This document shows, in pieces, positions 14,869-24,448 of a DNA stretch of 24,542 bases. The position numbers and the translations under genes were made by a program. Source of the DNA: Candidatus Nealsoniibacteriota bacterium (lineage in GTDB: Bacteria; Patescibacteriota; Minisyncoccia; Minisyncoccales; CSSED10-335); the NCBI GenBank assembly GCA_003557585.1, contig PWOE01000024.1:1-24542 (forward strand), written 5' to 3'. The notes under the pieces were generated by a model, which saw only the letters and a list, made by a program, of their open reading frames with translations, had not been told where the DNA came from and searched no databases. The first letter of the stretch is position 1; every line of letters begins with the position of its first letter.

Positions 14869-17133
14869 ATGTATTTATCTGCAATTCAATTTCTTGTTTA
14901 CCGATTGCCGCTGACGGCAATACTAGCGCTCTTTCTGATAGTTCCGGTCCATGCGCAACAGGTGCAGCTTCGTGGCATCATCACCGATGCCGATGACGGA
15001 CAACCGGTAGAAGGCGCAAATGTGGTGCTTCTTGATGAGAATGACATTTTCTACAGGGGTGCCGCAACCGACAGGAACGGACTCTTCCGCATTGGAAGCA
15101 TCATTCCGGGAACCTATACCCTCCGCATCAGCTATGTCGGCTACCTCACCCTGGAAGAACCCATTGAGATTACCGAAGAACCTTCTCAGATCTTCAATGC
15201 CCGGATTGAGGAAGACAGCGGAATGCTGGATGAGGTGGTCATAACCGTGCGCAGCCAGGCCGCCCGCATGACGGCGGGCCACCAGCGCGTTTCGCCTGTG
15301 GATTTGCAGCGAGTGGTCACTCCCGCCGCCGGCGGTGATATGGCCAGCTACCTGCAGGTGCTGCCCGGGGTGGTGGCAACAGGCGACCGTGGCGGACAGC
15401 TTTTCGTGCGCGGCGGAACCCCGTCTGAAAACCTGTCCCTTATTGACGGACTCACCATTTATCAGCCGTTTCACATCGTCGGATTTTTCTCCGCATTCCC
15501 GGAAGAATTACTTGCCAGCGCCGATTTTTACGCCGGCGGATTCGAAACCCGCTATTCCGGAAGGGTTTCTTCGGTGCTGGACGTCCGCATGCGGGACGGC
15601 AACTTCCACAATGCAACCGGTTCCGGTTCCCTGAGCCCGTTTCTGGCCGAAGTACTTATTGAAGGGCCCATTCTCGAGGGCCATTCCTCCTGGATCGGGA
15701 GCTTCCGGCGTTCGCAGATCGAGCACACCAGCCCGCTGTTTCTCGGGCAGGAGCAGCCGGTCCATTTTGAAAGCCAGTTCCTGAAAGTCACACAACTCAG
15801 CCCCGACGGGACACGCTGTTCCGCCATGGGTATGCATACCTACGACCGCGGCAAGCTGGACACCGACTTCGGAAACAACTTCTGGTGGCGGAATGTCGTG
15901 ATCGGCGGTGGCTGCACCCACATCACCTCCGATCCCGATCTGTTCGTGGATTTCAACTCCGGGATATCGCATCTGTCCAATGGCATGGGCGGGTCGCGCG
16001 AGACCAACCTCTCCTCCTCCATCACGAAGCTCAGCACCGATCTCAACGTCAGCCAGTTTGTCCGTGACATTGAGGTGCGCTATGGTATCAACTTCCACAT
16101 GAAATGGCTCAATTACGACATCGAGGAGATTTTCCAGCTGCCAAGCGGCGACATTGATGTCCTGCTGGGGCTGGGCAGCTATATCGAAGCGTCCATACCG
16201 ATGGGTAACATTACCTGGCGTCCCGGAACCGCATTCACCTTTTACACCGACCTGTTCGGCCTCACCGCCGAGCCCCGGCTGAGGTTCACATGGCAGCCAT
16301 TCGGCACCGATTACCAGGAATTCAATGCAGCCGTCGGCTATTACAGCCAGAGCATCACCGGTATTACCGACCTTCGTGATGTCGGCTCTGCGTTCCTTGC
16401 ATGGATGCCGGCGCCGGAGGGCAAGCAGATGCGGTCCCTGCACTACCTGTTGGGATGGCAGCAGCGGCTTGCCCGCGGGCTTCAGCTGTCCGTCGAGGGA
16501 TATCACAAAAGAGTTACCAACCTGCCCGTCACCGTCTGGAGCACAATCGCGGAATTCACCACGGATCTGGCCCTGGCCGACGGCAATGTCTACGGTGCCG
16601 ACATCCGGTTTGAATACGGCACGCGCAGCTTTTATTCGTTCATTGGATACGGCTACTCGTGGATCGAGTACGAGTCGGCTCAAAAAAGCTTTTCAGAGTG
16701 GTTCGGCCAGCCGATCCAGCGCTACCATCCGGCCCATGACCGCCGGCATCAGCTGAATGCCATGGTCACACTGGACGTCTCCGACTACACGTTCTCCGTC
16801 GGCTGGCAGATGGGCACCGGACTCCCCTTCACACGTCAGATGGGATTCGACAGCATGCTGCGGTTTGACCGCGGACTGCCCAACGTCAGAGCCAGCTACG
16901 GTACCCCAAGGGTCATCCTCGATCAGCCCTTCGCCGGAAGGACACCGGTTTTCCACCGGATGGATGTATCTGTCAAACGAACCTTGCGAATGGGAACCAC
17001 ACGCATGGAAATCCAGTTGGGGATGATCAACTCCTATGACCGTACGAACCTGTTCTACTATGACGTTTACACGCAGCGGCGCATCGACCAGCTCCCCTTT
17101 GCACCCTACGGATCGATAAAAATGGTATTGTAG
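14869..17133 (+). CDS. TonB-dependent receptor-like outer-membrane protein
   Basis: This 754-residue protein begins with a signal peptide ending near VPVHAQ. It continues with a carboxypeptidase-regulatory-like domain (residues about 30-110, GIITDADDGQPVEGANVVLL) and a TonB plug domain (SYLQVLPGVV, LFVRGGTPSENLSLIDG), then a beta-barrel to the C-terminus. Such receptors import large or scarce nutrients across the outer membrane with TonB energy. The barrel is at the short end of the range and the last residue is Leu instead of the usual Phe. The frame opens at a TTG at 14845, but the ATG at 14869 gives a proper signal peptide. The lipoprotein gene starts 1 nt after its stop. The substrate is unknown. 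Confidence 0.88.
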   Translation: MYLSAIQFLVYRLPLTAILALFLIVPVHAQQVQLRGIITDADDGQPVEGANVVLLDENDIFYRGAATDRNGLFRIGSIIPGTYTLRISYVGYLTLEEPIEITEEPSQIFNARIEEDSGMLDEVVITVRSQAARMTAGHQRVSPVDLQRVVTPAAGGDMASYLQVLPGVVATGDRGGQLFVRGGTPSENLSLIDGLTIYQPFHIVGFFSAFPEELLASADFYAGGFETRYSGRVSSVLDVRMRDGNFHNATGSGSLSPFLAEVLIEGPILEGHSSWIGSFRRSQIEHTSPLFLGQEQPVHFESQFLKVTQLSPDGTRCSAMGMHTYDRGKLDTDFGNNFWWRNVVIGGGCTHITSDPDLFVDFNSGISHLSNGMGGSRETNLSSSITKLSTDLNVSQFVRDIEVRYGINFHMKWLNYDIEEIFQLPSGDIDVLLGLGSYIEASIPMGNITWRPGTAFTFYTDLFGLTAEPRLRFTWQPFGTDYQEFNAAVGYYSQSITGITDLRDVGSAFLAWMPAPEGKQMRSLHYLLGWQQRLARGLQLSVEGYHKRVTNLPVTVWSTIAEFTTDLALADGNVYGADIRFEYGTRSFYSFIGYGYSWIEYESAQKSFSEWFGQPIQRYHPAHDRRHQLNAMVTLDVSDYTFSVGWQMGTGLPFTRQMGFDSMLRFDRGLPNVRASYGTPRVILDQPFAGRTPVFHRMDVSVKRTLRMGTTRMEIQLGMINSYDRTNLFYYDVYTQRRIDQLPFAPYGSIKMVL

Positions 17134-17134
17134 C

Positions 17135-18034
17135 ATGAACATCGGCAACAGCACGACAAAAACCGGCCAGAAAAGTCACAAGCGGCCAACCGCACCGTCA
17201 TCCGGTACCCATTTTACCGTGGTTTTGATACTGGCGGGGGTACTCCTCTCAGGCCTTCTCCTCAATGGATGCGACGAATCATTCAATGCCTTCAAAGACA
17301 ATGACCAGTACATCTTTTCGATTTCAGGGTACCTGGATACCTCGCTGGATGAACAATGGATGCGCGTGGTCAACCTTCAGGAGGACATTGACCAGAACGG
17401 CAGCGGGATGAACGGGAACGTCACCCTGAAAAACCTCGAATCCGGCGAGACCTACACTTTCCGGGATTCCCTTTTCCGCTATTCCGAGACCATATATGCC
17501 TACAACGTCCGGACCGAAGCCCGGATTCAGCCCGGAAACACCTACCTGTTGACCGCAACCAGGAAAGACGGTGCGCAGAGCCGTGTAGTAGTCGACATTC
17601 CGGACAACTACATCGATCCGACGTTCGTGCCGGCTGACAGACCCTGGCAGCCCGACATGCTGCTTATGCGGGAGGTAGAAAACCTGGCCGATATCCAGAT
17701 TCGTTTTCGTATCAATCATAAAGTGGCTGAATATACCCAGCCATATCACCTTTCCCTGATCGGTGACGCTTTCCGGGTGAACGAAAACACCCATGGCGTG
17801 TACATTGACAGGCAAACCATTACCACCGCCACTCTGGGCTTGGACGACATTGAAATCACTGACTGCGAACTGTACGTCGCCTCGGCAGGAACAGACTGGG
17901 TTGACTTTTCCAAAGTGGACCCGGACCTGATTATGCTGCCCGACGGTATCACCAACGTTGAAAACGGCACCGGCTATGTCATCGGTGTAAACAGCCGCAC
18001 CATCCCGTATGACAATTTTGCCTGTGAGGAGTAA
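17135..18034 (+). CDS. DUF4249-like lipoprotein
   Basis: This 299-residue protein has a type II signal sequence with lipobox LLNGC, making C46 the lipidated residue. The n-region before the hydrophobic stretch is unusually long at about 27 residues, so a later start is possible, though the ATG used lies 1 nt after the receptor stop. The mature part is beta-rich and matches the pattern of DUF4249 proteins, which are encoded beside TonB-dependent receptors in Bacteroidota. By analogy with such pairs it may sit on the outer membrane and help the receptor, but the molecular role of DUF4249 is not known to me. Confidence 0.8.
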   Translation: MNIGNSTTKTGQKSHKRPTAPSSGTHFTVVLILAGVLLSGLLLNGCDESFNAFKDNDQYIFSISGYLDTSLDEQWMRVVNLQEDIDQNGSGMNGNVTLKNLESGETYTFRDSLFRYSETIYAYNVRTEARIQPGNTYLLTATRKDGAQSRVVVDIPDNYIDPTFVPADRPWQPDMLLMREVENLADIQIRFRINHKVAEYTQPYHLSLIGDAFRVNENTHGVYIDRQTITTATLGLDDIEITDCELYVASAGTDWVDFSKVDPDLIMLPDGITNVENGTGYVIGVNSRTIPYDNFACEE

Positions 18035-18245
18035 AGGGGCCTGGAAACCGGTACGAGAAAGGGCTTTGAGTCCATGAACAACGCTCTCAAGCAGAGGGCC
18101 GAAGCTCCTCAATCCGTTCCGTTAGCTCGCTTTAGACAGGATTCCGTCGCCGGACACTTGGCCATGCTCTCCGGGCCCGGTGAGCTGGGGGAAGCGATCA
18201 CGCAGGTGATTGCATCTTTGAGAACCGCACAATGATCCCGAACAG

Positions 18246-18287
18246 GTAAAGAAAAGCCCCTGCAAGCATGACGCTTACAGAGGCTTT
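18246..18287 (-). terminator. intrinsic terminator of the initiator tRNA
   Basis: On the minus strand a 15-bp stem (18287-18273 with 18267-18253, two G-U pairs) closes a GTCAT loop and runs into TTTTCTTT. On the plus strand the two G-U positions become C-A mismatches and the T-run is short, so it is directed to the minus strand. It begins 4 nt after the tRNA end. Confidence 0.85.
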
Positions 18288-18291
18288 ATAG

Positions 18292-18364
<73 letters not shown>

Positions 18365-18378
18365 GTTGCAAGATTAGT

Positions 18379-18407
18379 AAGGTAAGAGAAATATTTTCCA
18401 TTGTCAA
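18379..18407 (-). promoter_or_regulatory. predicted promoter of tRNA-fMet
   Basis: On the minus strand TTGACA (18407-18402), a 17-nt spacer and TACCTT (18384-18379) form a strong housekeeping promoter, equivalent to TTG-N20-TAnnTT. Transcription would start about 8 nt before the mature tRNA 5' end. Confidence 0.75.
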
Positions 18408-18459
18408 ATTATTTAAACACCGATTTTGCCCGGAAAGCTAAAAAGGAAACAGCCGATTC

Positions 18460-18490
18460 TTGGTACTGAGTGCGGTTTTCACTAGCTTAG
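18460..18490 (+). promoter_or_regulatory. predicted promoter of the lysine 6-transaminase gene
   Basis: TTG (18460-18462), exactly 20 nt, and TAGCTTAG (18483-18490) repeat the geometry of the tRNA and symporter promoters, with one mismatch to TAnnTTTG. The start site would be near 18497, giving a leader of roughly 40 nt. Confidence 0.55.
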
Positions 18491-18538
18491 GGCAACCAAA
18501 TTATATATTGTAGCCTGCACCATTAAATCATTGGTTTC

Positions 18539-19867
18539 ATGACTTCTAAATCCCTCGTTACGCCTGATGCTGTGCATTCCGCCCTTGGCAAGCACCTCCT
18601 TGCCGACGGTTTCGACATGGTCCTGGATCTCAAAAAAAGCCAGGGACCCTACCTTCATGATGCTAAAGGAGGCCGCAGCTATCTCGATTTTTTTACCTAT
18701 TTCGCATCCAATCCACTGGGTATGAACCACCCGAAAATGGTGGACAACCCGGAGTTCCGTGAAAAAATCGGATATGTGGCCATGCACAACCCCTCCAATT
18801 CCGATGTGTATACCACCGAAATGGCCGAGTTTGTGGAAACTTTCTCCCGCGTGGGAATCCCCGACTACATGCCGCACGCCTTCTTCGTGGCCGGCGGCGC
18901 CCTGGCCGTTGAAAATGCTCTCAAGGTCGCCTTCGACTGGAAAGTGCAGAAAAACTTCCGTAAGGGTTACCGCGTCGAAAAGGGCCACAAGGTGCTCCAC
19001 TTTGAGCAGGCTTTCCACGGCCGCTCGGGCTACACCATGTCGCTGACCAACACCGAGCCCAACAAAGTGGCCCTGTTCCCGAAATTCGACTGGCCGCGCG
19101 TGGTCAATCCGAAAATGCATTTCCCCATGGACGAGAAAAACACCGAAATGGTGATCGCCATGGAGAAGAAAGCCATCGCCCAGGCCGAGAAGCATTTCGA
19201 AATCTGCAAGGACGACATCGCCGCAATTGTAATAGAACCCATCCAGGGTGAAGGCGGCGACAACCACTTCCGTCCGGAGTTCCACCAGGCACTGCGCGAC
19301 CTTGCCGACAAACACGAGGCCCTGCTGATCCACGACGAAGTGCAGACCGGGGTGGGGCTCACCGGAAAATTCTGGGCCCACGAACACTATGCAAAACCGG
19401 ACATCCTGGCATTCGGCAAGAAAGCCCAGGTTTGCGGCATCCTCGCCGGTACCCGCATCGACGAACTGGAAACCAACGTCTTCCGCGTATCCTCCCGCAT
19501 CAACTCAACCTGGGGAGGCAATCTGGTGGATATGGTCCGTTTTTCACGCTACCTCGAAATCATCGAGGAGGACAAACTGGTGGAAAACGCCGCACAAACC
19601 GGCGCCTACCTGTTGGAAAAAATCCATGGTCTGGTGGACGAGTTCGGCAGCATCCACAGCGCCCGCGGCAAAGGGCTGATGTGCGCATTCGATTTTGCAG
19701 ATCCCTCCATGCGTCCCAAATTCCTGAAGGCCACTCATAAAAACGGCATGCTCATGCTGCCATGCGGCACCCACGCCGTCCGTTTCCGTCCGCCACTGAT
19801 CGTCCGGAAAGAACACATCGACGAATGCATTGAAATCGTAAGCAAGTCGCTGAAAGAAATCGGATAA
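18539..19867 (+). CDS. lat: L-lysine 6-transaminase
   Basis: This 442-residue class III aminotransferase moves the epsilon-amino group of L-lysine to 2-oxoglutarate, giving 2-aminoadipate semialdehyde, in the cytosol. K294 in AFGKKAQVCG is the PLP lysine and D266 in IHDEVQTGVG contacts the PLP ring. FFTYFASNPLGMNHPK, EPIQGEGGDNHF and RINSTWGGNLVDM are typical of the lysine-6 group rather than of ornithine or GABA transaminases. It is monocistronic with its own promoter. No semialdehyde dehydrogenase lies nearby, so the direction of the pathway (catabolism or a secondary product) is not shown by context. It converges on the SDR gene with 11 nt between stops. Confidence 0.92.
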   Translation: MTSKSLVTPDAVHSALGKHLLADGFDMVLDLKKSQGPYLHDAKGGRSYLDFFTYFASNPLGMNHPKMVDNPEFREKIGYVAMHNPSNSDVYTTEMAEFVETFSRVGIPDYMPHAFFVAGGALAVENALKVAFDWKVQKNFRKGYRVEKGHKVLHFEQAFHGRSGYTMSLTNTEPNKVALFPKFDWPRVVNPKMHFPMDEKNTEMVIAMEKKAIAQAEKHFEICKDDIAAIVIEPIQGEGGDNHFRPEFHQALRDLADKHEALLIHDEVQTGVGLTGKFWAHEHYAKPDILAFGKKAQVCGILAGTRIDELETNVFRVSSRINSTWGGNLVDMVRFSRYLEIIEEDKLVENAAQTGAYLLEKIHGLVDEFGSIHSARGKGLMCAFDFADPSMRPKFLKATHKNGMLMLPCGTHAVRFRPPLIVRKEHIDECIEIVSKSLKEIG

Positions 19868-19878
19868 TCCGCTTCCAG

Positions 19879-20598
19879 TCACACCATCTGGTGCGAATCC
19901 GGCTGTATGACCATCTCGTTGAGGACGCCGGGACCGGGCTGGTTCACGGCGTAGTATATGGCTTTGGCCACTTCCTGCGGCGAGAGCATCTTGTCGGTCT
20001 GCACTTTCATGTCCACGTCCGGGTTGTCCCAGAACTCCGTTGCCACTCCGCCCAGGTAGAGCAGTGTAAATCCGATGTTGTGGCGCCGCGTCTCTTCCAC
20101 CAGCGCCTTTGTGAACCCGGTGACGGCAAATTTGGAGGCGGAATAGACCGAGGAATTGCGCATCACGTGCTTGCCCAGGATGCCCGGGAACATGATCACT
20201 TTCCCGGATTTCTCCGGGATCATATGCCGCAGCACGGCCTGTGTCACCAGGATGGTGCCAAAGGCATTGATTTCCAGCACGTCCCGGGCTTTTTCCGGAT
20301 CCACATCCATAATGCCCTGGATCATACCGGTGCCAAATGCGTTCACGAGCACATCAATGCGTCCCAGTTCTTTGATCACGGTATCGGTCATTTTGTCGAC
20401 GGACGATACATCGGTCACGTCCAGATCAACGGCCCAGGCCTCTCCCCCTGATTCATTGATTTCTGCGGCAATCGCATCGGCTTTCTCACGGTTGCGCGCC
20501 GCAATGACAATCTTTGCCCCGGCTTTGGCAAACAGGCGGGCTGCAGCCGATCCGATACCTCCGGTTCCGCCTGCTATAAGTACTACCTTGTTGTTCAT
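19879..20598 (-). CDS. short-chain dehydrogenase/reductase with altered active site
   Basis: This 239-residue classical SDR-fold protein has the nucleotide-binding GGTGGIGSA, the DLDVTD adenine-site motif and the catalytic Y152 and K156 in YSASK, with N111 also in place. Two key positions differ. The catalytic serine expected 13 residues before the tyrosine is G139 (MFPGILGKH), and the structural NNAG motif reads NAFG. The enzyme may therefore be impaired, use another residue, or have a different role; the substrate is unknown. The frame runs further upstream, but the ATG at 20598 gives the normal SDR start. It follows purL by 84 nt on the same strand. Confidence 0.88.
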   Translation of the reverse strand: MNNKVVLIAGGTGGIGSAAARLFAKAGAKIVIAARNREKADAIAAEINESGGEAWAVDLDVTDVSSVDKMTDTVIKELGRIDVLVNAFGTGMIQGIMDVDPEKARDVLEINAFGTILVTQAVLRHMIPEKSGKVIMFPGILGKHVMRNSSVYSASKFAVTGFTKALVEETRRHNIGFTLLYLGGVATEFWDNPDVDMKVQTDKMLSPQEVAKAIYYAVNQPGPGVLNEMVIQPDSHQMV

Positions 20599-20682
20599 CT
20601 GGATGGTGATTGGTGGATGGTTGCTTTGCCGCCCAAACACGAACCATGCCATGCAGGTTCCCGGGCAGACAAAAACCACGCC

Positions 20683-22932
20683 TCACACCATCCGTGTCTG
20701 GGAAAGAGCCCCGGGCATCACACCCTCGTAGATCTTCTTCAGCGTATCGACATGGATCTCGGCAAATTCATCCACAATCAGATACTGCCCGGCAACCGTC
20801 CCGAGATGGTAGGCAGGAATACCGGATCCGGTCAGTGCCTGACGGACCTGCTCAAGGTTTTCCGGCGCCACACTCAGCAGAATTCCCGACTGCGCCTCGC
20901 TGAACAACAGCTCCGTAGCGCTCTGTCCGGGCAGGTCAAGGGAGACCCGTGCCCCCAGGCCTGAAAAAATCGACTTTTCCATCAGAGCCACGGCAAGCCC
21001 GCCGTCGGACAGGTCATGGGCCGATGCGATCCATCCACTGCGAATCACATCCAGGACGGCCGCTTGCAGTTTTGCCTCAAATTCCAGGTCAAGGTCGGGT
21101 GCATCCCCCGCCGTGATGCCGTGGATAAACGAAAGATACTCGCTGCCGTCGATCCCGATTCTGGGGGCACCCACATAGAGGATCTCGTCGCCTTCGGTAC
21201 GGAATCCGGCCCGCGTCGTCTCCTTTTCGTAGTCATCAATGAGCCCGAGCATGCCGATTACCGGTGTCGGGAAAACCGCGCCATTCGGATTCTCGTTGTA
21301 AAAGCTCACGTTGCCGCCGGTAACCGGTGTCCCAAACACCTCGCAGGCGTCACCCATGCCACCTACGGCCTCCTTGAAGGTCCAGTAGACCTCCGGCTTG
21401 TACGGGTTGCCGAAATTGAGACAGTTTGTGATGGCCATCGGTTTGGCTCCGGAACAGACCACATTGCGTGCCGCTTCGGCCACCGCTATCTGTCCACCCT
21501 TGCGCGGATTCAGGTAGACATACCGGCCGTTGCAGTCGGTGGCCAGGGCCAGCGCCTTTTTCGTACCCTTGATGCGTACTACGCCGGCATCGGACGGACC
21601 CGGGCCAATCACCGTGTTGGTCCGCACCATATGATCATACTGCTCGTAGACCCATCTTTTGGATGCGATGTTGGGCGATGAGAGCAGCTTCATCATGATG
21701 CCTTCGACATCCTCAACATCAATGTAAGACGACAGATCGGTTGTCCCCGTCTTTTCAAGATAATCGGGTTTCTGTGTTTCGCGTATGTAAACGGGTGCGC
21801 CTCCGCCAAGTACCAGCGAATGCGCGGGTATGTCAGCCTTGACGTTACCGTCCCGCAAATAGGCCACACGCCCCGAATCGGTCACCTCGCCGATCACAAC
21901 GGCATTCAGGTCCCATTTGGCAAATACATCCATCACCTCCTGCTCCCGGCCTTTTTGAGCCACGATGAGCATGCGCTCCTGGCTCTCGGAAAGCAGGATC
22001 TCGTAGGCGCTCATGTCGTCCTCGCGCAGCGGCACCTTGTCCAGGTCCAGCCGCATGCCCGTGCCGCTCTTGGCGCTCATCTCGGAGCTGGAGCAGCTGA
22101 TGCCGGCCGCCCCCATGTCCTGGATACCCACCACGGCGCCGGTTTTGAGCGCCTCCAGAGTCGCTTCCAGCAATAATTTCTCGGTGAACGGATCGCCCAC
22201 CTGCACGCTCGGACGCTTGGCCTCGCTGGCCTCGCTGATCTCCTCGGAGGCAAAGGTGGCCCCGTGGATGCCGTCGCGGCCCGTTGACGCGCCAACGATG
22301 ATAACCGGGTTGCCCACGCCATCGGCCACAGCCGAAGCCGTTTCGCCAACTTTCACTGTTCCCACGCTCATGGCATTCACCAGCGGATTGCCCTCGTAGC
22401 TTTTGTCGAAGCAGACTTCGCCGCCGACCGTTGGAACCCCGAAAGAGTTACCGTAATCCGCGATTCCGCGGACAACCCCATCCACCAGATACCGGACACG
22501 CGGTTCACTCATGGAACCGAACCGCAGTGAGTTAAGGGCCGCGATCGGGCGCGCGCCCATGGTGAAAATGTCGCGATGGATGCCTCCGACGCCGGTTGCC
22601 GCACCCTGGTAGGGCTCCACGGCCGAGGGATGGTTGTGGCTTTCGATCTTGAACGCGCAGGCCAGGCCGTCGCCGATATCCACCAGTCCGGCATTCTCCT
22701 CGCCGGCCTCCACCAGCAGCGTCGGACCGGTGCGCGGCAGGGTCTTGAGCACGGCTATGGAGTTTTTGTACGAACAGTGTTCGCTCCACATGACCGAATA
22801 GACACCCAGCTCGGTAAATGTGGGCGTGCGGCCAAGGTATTCACATATTTTGGCAAATTCTTCGTTGGTGAGGCCGTGTTCCCTGGCCAGTTCAATCGTC
22901 ACTTCGGGTTCGGAAAAGCGCAATTGGGACAT
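20683..22932 (-). CDS. purL: phosphoribosylformylglycinamidine synthase subunit PurL
   Basis: This 749-residue protein is the small, multi-subunit form of PurL. It makes FGAM from FGAR, ATP and ammonia in de novo purine synthesis, working with PurQ and PurS, which are not in the window. SVMWSEHCSYKNS, the ATP and substrate site FKIESHNHPSAVEPYQGAAT, GGIHRDIFTMGARPIA and GIQDMGAAGISCSSSEMS are diagnostic, and both halves of the internally duplicated AIRS-like fold are complete. It begins 15 nt after the HAD phosphatase stop, suggesting co-transcription. The start has no clear Shine-Dalgarno. Confidence 0.97.
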   Translation of the reverse strand: MSQLRFSEPEVTIELAREHGLTNEEFAKICEYLGRTPTFTELGVYSVMWSEHCSYKNSIAVLKTLPRTGPTLLVEAGEENAGLVDIGDGLACAFKIESHNHPSAVEPYQGAATGVGGIHRDIFTMGARPIAALNSLRFGSMSEPRVRYLVDGVVRGIADYGNSFGVPTVGGEVCFDKSYEGNPLVNAMSVGTVKVGETASAVADGVGNPVIIVGASTGRDGIHGATFASEEISEASEAKRPSVQVGDPFTEKLLLEATLEALKTGAVVGIQDMGAAGISCSSSEMSAKSGTGMRLDLDKVPLREDDMSAYEILLSESQERMLIVAQKGREQEVMDVFAKWDLNAVVIGEVTDSGRVAYLRDGNVKADIPAHSLVLGGGAPVYIRETQKPDYLEKTGTTDLSSYIDVEDVEGIMMKLLSSPNIASKRWVYEQYDHMVRTNTVIGPGPSDAGVVRIKGTKKALALATDCNGRYVYLNPRKGGQIAVAEAARNVVCSGAKPMAITNCLNFGNPYKPEVYWTFKEAVGGMGDACEVFGTPVTGGNVSFYNENPNGAVFPTPVIGMLGLIDDYEKETTRAGFRTEGDEILYVGAPRIGIDGSEYLSFIHGITAGDAPDLDLEFEAKLQAAVLDVIRSGWIASAHDLSDGGLAVALMEKSIFSGLGARVSLDLPGQSATELLFSEAQSGILLSVAPENLEQVRQALTGSGIPAYHLGTVAGQYLIVDEFAEIHVDTLKKIYEGVMPGALSQTRMV

Positions 22933-22947
22933 GATGGATGGTGTGGT

Positions 22948-23697
22948 TCAGGTTGGGTTGGTTTTGGTGTCGGGAATCAAGGCCTGCAACAGTTCGCGGA
23001 ATCCGGAAAAAACCAGATCAGCGAGATGCCGCTCCGGGGCCTTGCCAGGCTGCAGATACCAGGCCGTCTTCCAGCCGCATTGGCATCCGCCCAGGATATC
23101 GGATGAATAGGAATCACCCACATAGAGTAGTTCGGAAGGCTTAAAACCTGCTTTTTCGGCAGCAAATGCAAAAATGCGCGGGTCGGGTTTCAAATATCCC
23201 ACTTCCTCGGAAATGATCAGATGACGGGCGTAACGGTTGAGGGAAAAATACTCAAACTTTTTCTTTTGGACGAAGGTAAAACCGTTGGTCATGATACCGG
23301 TCGGAAAGTGACGGGAAACCTGCATAAGGGCGTCACGTGCATCCGGAATCCAGTCCCAGTGGCGAGAATAGCAGTCCATGTAGATCTCATCCACCTCACG
23401 CCAGTCCAGTGTCCCCACACCGATCTGCCGGAATGTCTGCTCAAAACGCAAACGGCGCAACTCGGATTGGCTCACCTCACTGCTGCGATACGCCTCCCAC
23501 AGACGGTAATTGGTCCCGGCAAATTCCGATGCAAATACCTTCGGTTCGGTCCGCTGCAGCTCGGGATACTGCGTCCATACGTCCACCAGGGCACGCTCCT
23601 GGGCCTTTAAATGATCAATCAGCGTGTCATCCAGATCAAAATAGATAAATCGCACCGTGCTGAAATCGGGTCTGACAGGCTGCGAATGGGAATCCAT
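22948..23697 (-). CDS. HAD-family hydrolase (YjjG-like nucleotidase type)
   Basis: This 249-residue HAD phosphatase has D21 and D23 in FDLDDTLID (motif I), the Thr of IMTNGF (motif II), the Lys of GYLKPDP (motif III) and GDSYSSDI (motif IV). A helical cap follows motif I. This arrangement fits the YjjG group, which dephosphorylates pyrimidine nucleotides, including non-canonical ones. Other small phosphate esters remain possible. It precedes purL by 15 nt, so it may act in nucleotide salvage or clean-up beside purine synthesis. No targeting signal is present. The start ATG is the one nearest the domain. Confidence 0.88.
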   Translation of the reverse strand: MDSHSQPVRPDFSTVRFIYFDLDDTLIDHLKAQERALVDVWTQYPELQRTEPKVFASEFAGTNYRLWEAYRSSEVSQSELRRLRFEQTFRQIGVGTLDWREVDEIYMDCYSRHWDWIPDARDALMQVSRHFPTGIMTNGFTFVQKKKFEYFSLNRYARHLIISEEVGYLKPDPRIFAFAAEKAGFKPSELLYVGDSYSSDILGGCQCGWKTAWYLQPGKAPERHLADLVFSGFRELLQALIPDTKTNPT

Positions 23698-23877
23698 ATG
23701 GGTATCAGTTGTTGCAGAAAAACTAAAAATAAGAGGTTGCAGAACCTTTACATAATGAAAAATGCTTTTTTACCACGGATGGCCCCATCCTCTCCCATAA
23801 ATATGGCAATCCATGCCTCAATCAATTATCTTGGCCTTTTGTCTCTCAACTCACATACACTTAGTAAATCGATTATA

Positions 23878-24438
23878 ATGGCACGCACTCCATCCAACAT
23901 GCTTGAATTGGGGACCGAAGCCCCGGATTTCGCTTTACCTGATCCACACGGAAACATGTTCACAAGAGACCAGATTGCCGGCAAACACGGCCTGCTCGTT
24001 GTCTTTTACTGCAACCATTGTCCGTTCGTCAAGCACATCAGGGAACGCTTCGTCCAGATTTCATCGGAATACATCGACAAGGGGATTGGCGTGGTGGCCA
24101 TCAACTCCAACGACGTGGAAAACTACCCGGATGACGCCCCCGACAAAATGGCTGAAGAGAGCAAAATTTATGGATACCGGTTCCCCTATCTGTTCGATGA
24201 AAGCCAGGATGTGGCCCGGGCCTACAACGCCGCCTGCACCCCTGATTTCTACCTGTTTGACAAAGACCTGAAACTGGTATACCGCGGCCAGTTCGATGCC
24301 AGCCGTCCCGGAAACAACGAACCGGTCACCGGCGCGGATCTGAAAGCGGCCATGCAGGCGCTGGTCGACGGCAGGAAGCCGACCGAAGACCAGAAACCCT
24401 CGCTCGGATGCAACATCAAATGGAAGCAGCAATCATAA
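23878..24438 (+). CDS. thioredoxin-fold protein of the AhpC/TSA-like type
   Basis: This 186-residue protein has a redoxin fold starting LELGTEAPDFALPDPHG. The active site is CNHC in VFYCNHCPFVKHI, a CxxC pair, and the C-terminal PSLGCNIKWK is typical of this small subfamily of peroxiredoxin-like thioredoxins. A thiol-disulfide or peroxide-reducing role in the cytosol is likely; there is no signal peptide. The frame is open further upstream, but the ATG at 23878 lies just before the conserved domain. It is divergent from the HAD phosphatase gene across 180 nt, in which I see no confident promoter. Confidence 0.9.
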   Translation: MARTPSNMLELGTEAPDFALPDPHGNMFTRDQIAGKHGLLVVFYCNHCPFVKHIRERFVQISSEYIDKGIGVVAINSNDVENYPDDAPDKMAEESKIYGYRFPYLFDESQDVARAYNAACTPDFYLFDKDLKLVYRGQFDASRPGNNEPVTGADLKAAMQALVDGRKPTEDQKPSLGCNIKWKQQS

Positions 24439-24448
24439 GGAGCCTGAC

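Noticed and set aside
15508..16683. Open frame of 391 codons on the minus strand inside the receptor gene
   Set aside because: The receptor frame is continuous with signal peptide, plug and barrel; the antisense frame has no motif.
18035..18245. Small gene or remnant between the lipoprotein gene and the tRNA terminator
   Set aside because: No frame has a credible start, length or motif, and only weak inverted repeats are present.
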